Source: Bacillus marinisedimentorum
Lineage (GTDB): Bacteria > Bacillota > Bacilli > Bacillales > Bacillaceae_O
Assembly (NCBI RefSeq): GCF_001644195.2
Contig: NZ_LWBL02000011.1
Coordinates: forward strand, 54,638-118,637
Direction of reading: 5' to 3'
Length of the DNA: 64,000 nt
This document shows, piece by piece, positions 57,901 to 64,000 of this stretch. The translations under genes and the position numbers were made by a program. Within the stretch, counting starts at the first letter, position 1. Every line of letters starts with the position of its first letter. The notes beneath the pieces are model-generated. The model searched no databases. It was not told the origin of the DNA and worked only from the letters and a program-made list of their open reading frames with translations.

Positions 57901-57918
57901 TTTGACCTATTTTGACCT
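57901..57918 (-). promoter_or_regulatory. CtsR operator of clpB
   Basis: AGGTCAAAATAGGTCAAA on the minus strand is the tandem heptad (A/G)GTCAAA-N3-(A/G)GTCAAA of CtsR. It lies just downstream of the predicted start. Confidence 0.9.
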
Positions 57919-57928
57919 TTATGATTCT

Positions 57929-57957
57929 ATTATGGATGATAAGGGAGGAATTGGCAA
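57929..57957 (-). promoter_or_regulatory. Promoter of clpB
   Basis: TTGCCA (57957-57952), a 17-bp spacer and CATAAT (57934-57929) on the minus strand; start near 57922, inside or next to the CtsR box. Confidence 0.6.
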
Positions 57958-57977
57958 GTCTGAAGTGCAAAGTAGTG

Positions 57978-58044
57978 CAAAGTGACAGGCGCCTGTCGAA
58001 TGTTTGTCGAACGGACATACAAAGTGACAGGCACCTGTCGAATG
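57978..58044 (+). repeat. Two CAAAGTGACAGGCRCCTGTCG repeats 42 bp apart
   Basis: The 25-bp copies at 57978-58002 and 58020-58044 differ at one base. Each contains the palindrome GACAGGCRCCTGTC. They lie between the clpB promoter and the yjzC terminator. Confidence 0.7.
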
Positions 58045-58053
58045 GGCTGCATC

Positions 58054-58080
58054 AAAAAAGCAATCCGGGACGGATTGCTT
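58054..58080 (-). terminator. Terminator of yjzC
   Basis: AAAGCAATCC, loop GTCCC, GGATTGCTTT and T run on the minus strand. Confidence 0.75.
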
Positions 58081-58260
58081 TCAAGGCTTACGTTTATATG
58101 ACCATTTCCGGTTATGGTTAGAGGTTTCAGGGAAGGTGTCCCCTTTACTGAGATGAACCGACTTCGGCTTTAACACCATACTGCCCGTTTCCCCGATTTC
58201 CACATATACTCCATTGTTGGGTGCTTTATCTCCCGGGTTGAATTGATGCTGCTGTCCCAC
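58081..58260 (-). CDS. yjzC: YjzC family protein
   Basis: The 59-residue protein has QQHQFNPGDKAPNNGVYVEI, GETGSMVLKP and TFPETSNHNRKW, which I recognise as the YjzC family. The GTG at 58260 follows AAAGGAGG at 8 bp. The function is unknown. It sits next to clpB and yjzD as in related genomes. Confidence 0.88.
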   Translation of the reverse strand: MGQQHQFNPGDKAPNNGVYVEIGETGSMVLKPKSVHLSKGDTFPETSNHNRKWSYKRKP

Positions 58261-58388
58261 GTGATCCCCTCCTTTTCCGCTCTTTACGGAATAGAATGTC
58301 CAGAAAGACGTGAAACATGCGGATCTCCCGCAGGCAGACAGCAGCAAATCAGGGGCATCATATGAATTCCCGAATTCCCGACTGTCGT

Positions 58389-58697
58389 TTACCACCAGAA
58401 GTATGGCAATGTTGACAGGGCAGTGATGGCAGCGAGAGGCAGGATTAGGCGCCGGAAGCCGTAGCCCGGATAATATGGATAGAATCCTCCATATGGATAA
58501 AATCCGTATCCATACCCGCCAACCCTTTCACCTGCTTCCATACCGCCAGCTTTTTCCGGAACATCAAGTGTCACCGTCTGGAAATCAACATTCACAATGA
58601 TGCCATGCAGTTCGTGTCCGTTATTCATCTGCACGCGAACATAGGTGTTCATGTGTTGCTTGCATAGATCGTACATATGTCTTTCATGCATATCCAT
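58389..58697 (-). CDS. Small protein with Lsm-like strand region and Gly/Tyr/Pro-rich tail
   Basis: The 102-residue protein begins MDMHERHMYDLCKQHMNTYV. It continues with VRVQMNNGHELHGIIVNVDF, which looks like an Sm/Lsm beta-strand pair. A stretch rich in Gly, Tyr and Pro (YGYGFYPYGGFYPYYPGYGF) and a hydrophobic end (LILPLAAITALSTLPYFWW) follow. Spore-coat proteins sometimes have such tails, but I cannot assign one. AGGAGGGG precedes the ATG at 58697. Confidence 0.65.
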   Translation of the reverse strand: MDMHERHMYDLCKQHMNTYVRVQMNNGHELHGIIVNVDFQTVTLDVPEKAGGMEAGERVGGYGYGFYPYGGFYPYYPGYGFRRLILPLAAITALSTLPYFWW

Positions 58698-58882
58698 GAT
58701 CAATCCCCTCCTCATCTGCAGGGTATGCGCCCATCATGAAATGGTGCTTGTGTCTTCCCGCATATCCAGCGGCTTGAAGACGAATATTTTCACATAAGTT
58801 ATTTACAAAAGAGGAGCATGTATTGTTTAATGAATGAGTATGAATGTAAGGCAGTCCATTCGCAGAACTGGAGGAAGCTATT

Positions 58883-59701
58883 GTGGGATTAGAAAATACC
58901 TGGATTATACTAAAATATTTGTTCCTTGGAATTTTCCAGGGATTCACAGAACCGATTCCGATTTCATCAAGCGGTCACCTTGTCATTGCGCAGGAGATGC
59001 TTGGAATCGACCTTCCCGGGTTGACATTTGAAGTGCTTGTCAACTTCGCATCACTGCTTGCTGTATTGCTTATTTACCGGAAAGATTTGATCCGGCTTAT
59101 CATAAACGGTTTATCCTTTATTACAACCCGCTCCGATCGGGCACGCAGTGATTTTAATTTTATTCTCTATTTGATCATCGGAACGATTCCTGCGGGAGTC
59201 ATCGGTGTTTTGTTCGGTGATTATATTTCCGACAAGCTTGCCGGAATCAAAACTGTCGGCATAACGCTGCTGGTCACCGGTCTTGCATTATGGATCATCC
59301 GAAAAATGCGCGGTCACCGGCTCGATGCCGATCTTTCTTTCCTTGATGCAATCATAGTCGGCCTTGCCCAGGCAGTGGCCCTCATCCCTGGAATCAGCCG
59401 TTCAGGGGCCACAATTGTCGCGGCAATGGGTCTCGGCATGAACCAGGAAACGGCACTTCGCTTTTCTTTTTTGCTGTTCATCCCGATAAGTGTTGGTACG
59501 ATGGTATTTTCCTTTTCCGATTTAATGAATACACCTGATCTTGGGAGCATGTGGGTTCCGTACACTGTAGCTTTCATTGGTTCACTTGTCGCTTCTTATT
59601 TCTCCTTAAAGTGGTTTATGAACGTAATGGCAAAAGGCAACTTGATCATTTTTGCTGTCTACTGCTTTGTCGCAGGGACAGCCGTACTGTTATTTTCATA
59701 A
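58883..59701 (+). CDS. uppP: Undecaprenyl-diphosphatase UppP/BacA
   Basis: The 272-residue membrane enzyme has both family motifs: [18 protein letters not shown] near the N-terminus (the Glu and Ser-rich active loop) and [17 protein letters not shown] in the second half. It recycles the lipid carrier for cell wall synthesis and gives bacitracin tolerance. A GTG start follows GGAGGAAG. It is a single-gene unit with its own terminator. Confidence 0.94.
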   Translation: MGLENTWIILKYLFLGIFQGFTEPIPISSSGHLVIAQEMLGIDLPGLTFEVLVNFASLLAVLLIYRKDLIRLIINGLSFITTRSDRARSDFNFILYLIIGTIPAGVIGVLFGDYISDKLAGIKTVGITLLVTGLALWIIRKMRGHRLDADLSFLDAIIVGLAQAVALIPGISRSGATIVAAMGLGMNQETALRFSFLLFIPISVGTMVFSFSDLMNTPDLGSMWVPYTVAFIGSLVASYFSLKWFMNVMAKGNLIIFAVYCFVAGTAVLLFS

Positions 59702-59712
59702 AAAACTAGTAG

Positions 59713-59745
59713 AAAAGGTGCCGATGCCCTCGGTACCTTTTTTTG
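59713..59745 (+). terminator. Terminator of uppP
   Basis: AAAGGTGCCGA, loop TGCCC, TCGGTACCTTT with a long T run. The rest of the gap to fnr shows no gene and no Fnr box. Confidence 0.8.
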
Positions 59746-60008
59746 TAATTACGATGCTTCAGCCAGTTTCCCGTGATATAATGAAGAATGTTATTTATAA
59801 GGATTCATTTGATTAAAAACCGCTTTCCGTACTTTCCAGCAAAAGATCCTGCTATTCATCGAACCTCCCAATTATGATTTCGCTCAGCTCGTTTTTTCTG
59901 CAAAAAGTACAGCGATTCCTTATAAATGGAATATATAACATATATGTTGGCTGGCAGTTTCGGTTAATTCCGATCCTCCTTTAAAGACCAATGTAAAGGT
60001 GGCTTTTT

Positions 60009-60713
60009 ATGAATGAAATAACAGCAAGAAACAGCAAGTTATCGTCACAGTTGATTGATCTGCTGCAGTCTGTTAACCATACATTAGAAATTGAAAAAGG
60101 ATGCTTTCTTTTTCAGGAAGGAACAGAAGCAAATGAACTCTTCATCTTGAATTCAGGACGCATCCAGGTCAGTAAGGTGAGTGCTGACGGGCGGGAGTTG
60201 ACCTTCAGGCTGTGCGGGCCAGGTGATATTATCGGAGAACTTACCCTGTTTTCAGAGGGCGCGAAACATTTACTGAATGCTCGTGCACTTGAGGATGGGG
60301 AAGTGTCCGTCATTAATAAAGACGAACTTGAGGCTAAGCTGCTTGAAAACAGCGTATTGGCATTTGAATTCATGAAATGGATGAGCGAGCACTTCCGCCG
60401 CACCCAGACGAAGCTCAGGGATCTCGTGCTCCACGGCAAAAAAGGAGCGCTTTACTCAACGCTGGTCCGAATGTCGAACAGTTACGGGTATGAAAAAAAG
60501 GATGGCATCCTGATTGACTTGCCCTTCACAAACCAGGAGCTTGCCAACTTTGCAGGCACGGCACGGGAAAGTGTCAACCGCATGCTTGGCGACCTCCGTA
60601 AAAAAGGGATCATTTCCGTCAATAAAGGGAAAATTACCATCCATGATCTTCAATATATTAAAGACGAAATAAACTGTGAAGATTGTCCGGCCGACTTATG
60701 CAACATAGACTAA
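60009..60713 (+). CDS. fnr: Anaerobic regulator Fnr (Crp/Fnr family)
   Basis: The 234-residue regulator has an N-terminal cNMP-type beta-roll (SRIQVSKVSADGRELTFRLC starts one strand set, GDIIGELTLFSEGAKH the core), a dimer helix and a C-terminal winged helix (FTNQELANFAGTARESVNRM). The C-terminus holds Cys223, Cys226 and Cys231 (CEDCPADLC), the same spacing as the three cysteines that bind the 4Fe-4S cluster in B. subtilis Fnr. It senses oxygen and activates respiration genes. The last 18 bp overlap the convergent ywiC gene. Five candidate Fnr boxes occur in this window. Confidence 0.95.
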   Translation: MNEITARNSKLSSQLIDLLQSVNHTLEIEKGCFLFQEGTEANELFILNSGRIQVSKVSADGRELTFRLCGPGDIIGELTLFSEGAKHLLNARALEDGEVSVINKDELEAKLLENSVLAFEFMKWMSEHFRRTQTKLRDLVLHGKKGALYSTLVRMSNSYGYEKKDGILIDLPFTNQELANFAGTARESVNRMLGDLRKKGIISVNKGKITIHDLQYIKDEINCEDCPADLCNID

Positions 60714-61421
60714 CACAAAAGAAGCAACGGCCGTAAAGTAAACTGAATTCACAATTTCCGTTACCCCGATCTGAATCGGGGTTTTATTTTTGCCGTAATA
60801 AATGACCGCTCTGATTGCACTGAATACATAGGCAAGTGCAATAAGAGGTTCAAAAAGGAGTGCAGCGAGAATGATGCCAAGGTGATAGCCCCACGACTTC
60901 CATCGGTAGGCAGGATTTTTCTTTTCCCTGATCAGTGATTTGACAAAGAACGTGCTGCCGATGAAGAAAAGGACTGACAACCCCCACACCACAAATGCCT
61001 CCCAGGTAAACAACAGGCCGCTTCCAATATAGTAGGAAGCTGCAGCCCCGACCGACATGGAACTGATTGCTGCCGCATCATTAAAGAAGGACCGTTCCTG
61101 GTTGCGCCGTGAAAAGTGGATATTAACAAGGAAAAATGGAAGCATGAATCCGGCAAGCAGGAACAGCTTCGGATGCGAGAAAACAACAGGCAGCAAAATC
61201 GCACCTGCAGCAGCCGCATATTTCAAAAACCAGCTTCGGTAATAGGCGACCTTCTTTCCTTTAAACATCAGCAAAAGCGGGTATGTCGCCAGGTATAACG
61301 CCACCCAGCCTCCAAGCAGAGGAAGATGCCACCAGGAAGCGCCTCCCTGTGCCATCCCTATAAAAAATGGAACAAACAGCATTGCCCATGCACCATGCTG
61401 CTTCGGCATAAATAATTTCAT
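60696..61421 (-). CDS. ywiC: YwiC-like membrane protein
   Basis: The 241-residue protein has about eight hydrophobic segments and opens with the YwiC signature MPKQHGAWAMLFVPFFIGMA. B. subtilis ywiC also lies beside fnr. The function is unknown. The ATG at 61421 follows GGGGTGG. An Fnr-type box and a TATAAT element lie upstream at the spacing of Fnr-activated promoters, so it is probably expressed under oxygen limitation. The gene converges on fnr with an 18-bp overlap of the 3' ends. Confidence 0.88.
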   Translation of the reverse strand: MKLFMPKQHGAWAMLFVPFFIGMAQGGASWWHLPLLGGWVALYLATYPLLLMFKGKKVAYYRSWFLKYAAAAGAILLPVVFSHPKLFLLAGFMLPFFLVNIHFSRRNQERSFFNDAAAISSMSVGAAASYYIGSGLLFTWEAFVVWGLSVLFFIGSTFFVKSLIREKKNPAYRWKSWGYHLGIILAALLFEPLIALAYVFSAIRAVIYYGKNKTPIQIGVTEIVNSVYFTAVASFVLVYVA

Positions 61422-61453
61422 CCTTACCACCCCGGTATGTTGATTTCATATCC

Positions 61454-61496
61454 ATTATATATAGAAGAAACTCGGAAAAGTGTGCGATTCATCACA
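61454..61496 (-). promoter_or_regulatory. Fnr-dependent promoter of ywiC
   Basis: The dyad at 61481-61496 reads TGTGATGAATCGCACA on the minus strand, 9 of 10 consensus positions. TATAAT (61459-61454) lies 32 bp away centre to centre. Confidence 0.75.
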
Positions 61497-61633
61497 CTAT
61501 TATCGCCAAACCACATACTGTTTATGACAATATTTCGAATGGGCTCTTTATGAAGGAAGATTTGCCGTACGAAGAATTTAGGAAGGATGAGGTTTGGAGG
61601 TTGATTCTGAAACCAGACCCGGAAATATAGAAA

Positions 61634-61655
61634 GCACAGGAATTAAGCCCTGTGC
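61634..61655 (-). terminator. Terminator of the NarI-like gene
   Basis: GCACAGG pairs with CCTGTGC around an 8-nt loop, followed by TTTCTATATTT on the minus strand. Confidence 0.6.
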
Positions 61656-61669
61656 GTGTCATTTCATGA

Positions 61670-62164
61670 TCATCGAAACGGCACATTGGCTGAAGGCCGC
61701 TCCAGGTCTCTTTTTATCAGGTGAAAGGAAGAACTCCTCATGAAAATAAGACGAAGAATACCTGTGTAAAAAAGAAGCATAATGCCTGATATTTGGTCGA
61801 TGATATTCGTTAGTATTCTAATATACCCGGTAAAGGGCCATATGACAATGAAAAAGAAGATACTGTATCCCAGAACCTGGTCGGTGAGAGCCGCATTTTC
61901 CATCAGTTGGATATCTGGGTTCAGTACGGCAAGGCTTAAAAGCCATTGGAGCACGATGTCCGCTGTCCCGTTAAGGAGCGAACCTGCAGTAGAGATACCA
62001 AGAACAATAAGTGTCAAGAGCGCTGTCTTTTCAAAAAAGTTCCTCCCGTCTTCATTGCATTGCCGGATATATGCATCATCATAATGCCAAACGATTCCCA
62101 TAAATAAAATGGCGATTGCCATGTACGGCAAAACCATCCATAAAATCATACTGCCAAGATTCAT
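61670..62164 (-). CDS. NarI-like membrane protein lacking haem-ligand histidines
   Basis: The 164-residue protein has about five hydrophobic segments. Its start (MILWMVLPYMAIAILFMGIVW) and late segment (SIFFFIVIWPFTGYIRIL) resemble the first and last helices of nitrate reductase gamma subunit NarI. It is about 60 residues short and has only two histidines (His27 and one near the C-terminus), neither placed to hold haem b. It may be a derived stand-alone relative; true homology needs a profile search. The ATG at 62164 follows AAGAGG. An Fnr box lies 65 bp upstream. Confidence 0.65.
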   Translation of the reverse strand: MNLGSMILWMVLPYMAIAILFMGIVWHYDDAYIRQCNEDGRNFFEKTALLTLIVLGISTAGSLLNGTADIVLQWLLSLAVLNPDIQLMENAALTDQVLGYSIFFFIVIWPFTGYIRILTNIIDQISGIMLLFYTGILRLIFMRSSSFHLIKRDLERPSANVPFR

Positions 62165-62200
62165 TGAAGCCACCTCTTCCTGTCAAATGCTCACGGTAAT

Positions 62201-62244
62201 ATTGTACATTTCGTGAACAATAAAAGGCTGTGACAAAAGTCACA
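62201..62244 (-). promoter_or_regulatory. Fnr box and -10 of the NarI-like gene, overlapping a terminator stem
   Basis: TGTGACTTTTGTCACA (62244-62229, minus strand) matches the Fnr consensus perfectly, with TACAAT (62206-62201) 33 bp away. The same palindrome with flanking GGC/GCC forms the terminator stem after the radical SAM gene. Confidence 0.65.
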
Positions 62245-62247
62245 GCC
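62222..62247 (-). terminator. Terminator of the radical SAM gene
   Basis: GGCTGTGAC, loop TTTT, GTCACAGCC then TTTTATTG on the minus strand. Confidence 0.65.
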
Positions 62248-62328
62248 AGCAGGTTTTTCTTCATAGTTTATTCATGTTTATGTGAATGGTGTAGCAAACC
62301 TTGTGAAAAAGAAATCTCTTCCACCCTT

Positions 62329-63447
62329 TTATGCCTTTGCTTTTTCCCGCAGCGCTTTTGGGATATACGTGCAGAACGGTTCACTTTCCAGGTAATCGCC
62401 CGTGATTGCATAAGCTCTTGAGCGTGAACCGCCGCATACCCGCCTGAATTCGCAAACTCCGCACTTCCCTTTGTACAAATCAGGATTGCGCAGCGATTTG
62501 AACAGATCCGAGTTACGGTAAATGTCAGCAAGACCCTGTTCACGGACATTACCGCCTTTGATCGGCAGCAAGCCGCTTGGATATACATCGCCAATATGGG
62601 AAATGAAAACGAAGCCGTTTCCGTCATTGACCCCCTTCGGAGCCCGGCCAAGTCCGTCAATTGTTCCTGTCATTCCGTTCAATAGCGCATTTTCATAATG
62701 GATATCACCTTTAGTGTCATGTTCTTCGCGCATCTTATTTTGAATGACGACCCGGCGGAAATGCTGGGCAGCTGTTGTTTTGATATCAAACGACACCCGC
62801 TTGCTTAACCGGTACAGCCAGTTGAACACTTTCTCGTGCTCAACAGGTGAAATCATATCTTTTTCCTGACCCCGTCCGACCGGCACAAGGAAAAACACAC
62901 TCCATAGCACGGTGCCGAGTTTCTCAACGAGATCTGCCATCTCTTCAAGATAGTCGATGTTATAACGAGAAATCGTTGTATTGATCTGAACCGGAATATC
63001 AAGCTCATGCAAGTACTCAATCGACTTCATCGTCAAATCAAACGATCCGCTGAATCCCCGGAAGCTGTCATGTACTTCCGCAGTCGGTCCATCGAGGCTG
63101 AACGCCCACCTTGAAAGCCCGACTTCTTTTGCTTTTTCGATCGCTTCTTTCGTGACATTCGGTGTAGCGCTCGGTGTCATCGAAACACGGATGCCTTTTT
63201 TAATGGCATAATCGGCCAGTTCATATACGTCCTCCCTCATAAGCGGATCCCCGCCGGAAAACACAAGCATCGGATTATCCATTTCATATATCTCATCAAT
63301 CATGGCTTTGCCTTCTTCAAACGACAATTCGCGAGGATCGCGCCGATACTGGGCTTCTGCCCGGCAATGAAGACACTTCAATTCACAGGCGCGTGTCAAT
63401 TCCCATATCACAATAAACGGATTTTCATTATAGTCTCGAGACTTCAT
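62329..63447 (-). CDS. Radical SAM/SPASM protein, haem-modification (NirJ/AhbD)-like
   Basis: The 372-residue protein has the radical SAM motif CELKCLHC near residue 20, FSGGDPLMRED for SAM binding, and a C-terminal SPASM region with cysteines in GKCGVCEFRRVCGG and FCTYIP for auxiliary clusters. The pattern is that of NirJ/AhbC/AhbD-type enzymes and the TIGR04053-type group, which modify haem precursors or small peptides. GGGAGGG precedes the ATG. An Fnr-type promoter and the adjacent NarI-like and fnr genes point to an anaerobic role; the substrate is not known. Confidence 0.82.
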   Translation of the reverse strand: MKSRDYNENPFIVIWELTRACELKCLHCRAEAQYRRDPRELSFEEGKAMIDEIYEMDNPMLVFSGGDPLMREDVYELADYAIKKGIRVSMTPSATPNVTKEAIEKAKEVGLSRWAFSLDGPTAEVHDSFRGFSGSFDLTMKSIEYLHELDIPVQINTTISRYNIDYLEEMADLVEKLGTVLWSVFFLVPVGRGQEKDMISPVEHEKVFNWLYRLSKRVSFDIKTTAAQHFRRVVIQNKMREEHDTKGDIHYENALLNGMTGTIDGLGRAPKGVNDGNGFVFISHIGDVYPSGLLPIKGGNVREQGLADIYRNSDLFKSLRNPDLYKGKCGVCEFRRVCGGSRSRAYAITGDYLESEPFCTYIPKALREKAKA

Positions 63448-63472
63448 CGTTCATCCCTCCCATTTCGCCTTG

Positions 63473-63515
63473 ATTATAACCCAGGCGGATTTCTGAAAAA
63501 GTGATATATGTCATA
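63473..63515 (-). promoter_or_regulatory. Fnr-dependent promoter of the radical SAM gene
   Basis: The dyad at 63500-63515 reads TATGACATATATCACT on the minus strand, 8 of 10 consensus positions. TATAAT (63478-63473) is again 32 bp away centre to centre, and the ATG lies 26 bp after it. Confidence 0.65.
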
Positions 63516-63804
63516 GTGTAAAGGAAGAAAGGCGGTAAACAGCACGGGTATAGTGACAATACTGTGAAGCGGGCAGGAGGATTATGCAGATAAACCCGTG
63601 CGGCGGCAGTCGGAAGGAATGAATAAGACTGGGTGGAATTAGTGAATGTTTGAGAGGGTTGAAGCTGGTTGCGGCGGTCTGGCCGGCAGCGGGGGGGAGA
63701 GATCGTGGTTGACCTGGCAGGTGCCGGTCGCCGGCGGCGCAGCACCACCGAGCCTTAGTTTGGTGTGATAACTGACTGCCAGCAGATACACCCTTTCAAT
63801 ATGC
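63516..63804. other. Intergenic stretch upstream of the radical SAM gene
   Basis: About 290 bp, partly GC-rich; no convincing reading frame, terminator or promoter beyond the Fnr unit. Confidence 0.45.
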
Positions 63805-63998
63805 GGCGTGAAAACCATGGTATACGGCGCGAAAGCTGACTTCCGGCAGGACATCCTTCCATTTGCGGCACGAAAATCCAAGGTATGGCGTGAAACCTGC
63901 CAGTTATGGCGCGAAAGGAAGGCTTTGGCGTGAAACTACTCCTCTTCGGCGCGTAACAAACGGAAAAAGGCGTGAATCCCGACGGATTCGGCGGGAAA
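63805..63998 (+). repeat. Second phased 21-bp repeat array, core GGCGTGAAA, running off the window
   Basis: GGCGTGAAA or a close variant starts at 63805, 63826, 63845 (decayed), 63867, 63887, 63908, 63927, 63948, 63969 and 63990. Steps are 21 bp with a few of 19, 20 or 22. The core is the reverse complement of the TTTCACGCC core at 5578-5835. The 12-bp linkers are not conserved. The array reaches the end of the window and probably continues. Confidence 0.85.
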
Positions 63999-64000
63999 AT

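Noticed and set aside
58296..58312. Further array core (GACGTGAAA) upstream of yjzC
   Set aside because: A single imperfect match without phased neighbours.
61550..61630. 26-residue plus-strand frame (MKEDLPYEEFRKDEV...)
   Set aside because: It looks coding-like, but has no ribosome-binding site or promoter and lies opposite the terminator of the NarI-like gene.

Overview
The window is a chromosome segment of a low-to-mid GC member of the Bacillaceae. The gene order is largely that of the Bacillus subtilis yjzC-med-comZ-fabHA-fabF-yjaZ-yjbA-trpS-opp-yjbC-spx-yjbE-mecA-coiA-pepF-yjbH...yjbQ block, read in inverted orientation. Differences from B. subtilis include a clpB gene, an extra SEDS (RodA/FtsW-type) gene beside prpE, an inserted lipid-catabolism cluster, and an hcp gene. 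The assignment rests on synteny and protein signatures; the species cannot be named from the sequence alone.

Layout. 1-8.8 kb: yjbQ (cut by the window edge), mgtE, the SEDS gene, prpE, a phased 21-bp repeat array (5578-5835), then yjbO, nadK, relQ and yjbL on the minus strand. 8.9-12.2 kb: yjbK, yjbJ, truncated haemoglobin yjbI, spxH and a 59-residue membrane protein with a perfect Fnr box upstream. 12.5-14.4 kb: pepF. 14.4-28.0 kb: an accessory minus-strand catabolic region. It holds a thioesterase, three SDRs, an aldolase-family protein, two MaoC-type hydratases, an acyl-CoA dehydrogenase, an iron alcohol dehydrogenase, an aldehyde dehydrogenase, an R2-like ligand-binding oxidase (R2lox), an acyl-CoA ligase and a metallo-beta-lactamase-fold hydrolase. 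Three gene relics lie among them (an unidentified C-terminus, a TetR tail and a panE-like fragment). 28.7-34.0 kb: hcp, a frameshifted coiA, mecA, a 231-bp MITE-like element with 8-bp target duplications, yjbE and spx. 34.8-45.8 kb: yjbC, small membrane proteins, a putative glycoside hydrolase, an HD protein and oppABCDF. 45.8-55.2 kb: a tryptophan T-box and trpS, yjbA, yjaZ, fabF and fabH with a FapR box, comZ, med and yjzD. 55.2-64 kb: clpB with a CtsR box, yjzC, uppP, fnr, ywiC, a NarI-like protein, a radical SAM/SPASM protein and a second phased 21-bp repeat array that runs to the window end.

How the parts work together. The accessory cluster reads as a route from a hydrophobic compound through alcohol, aldehyde, acid and acyl-CoA to beta-oxidation, with R2lox as the candidate first oxidation step. 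A TetR-type operator sits on the start site of the acyl-CoA dehydrogenase promoter, but the only TetR sequence seen nearby is a truncated tail. A second regulatory theme is oxygen limitation. Fnr, with its C-terminal cysteine triad, is encoded here, and five Fnr-type dyads lie ahead of hcp, ywiC, the NarI-like gene, the radical SAM gene and the small membrane protein gene. Four of them stand 32 or 33 bp from a good -10 hexamer. The remaining genes are housekeeping: cell wall, NAD(P), (p)ppGpp, Spx proteolysis, competence, peptide uptake and fatty acid synthesis.
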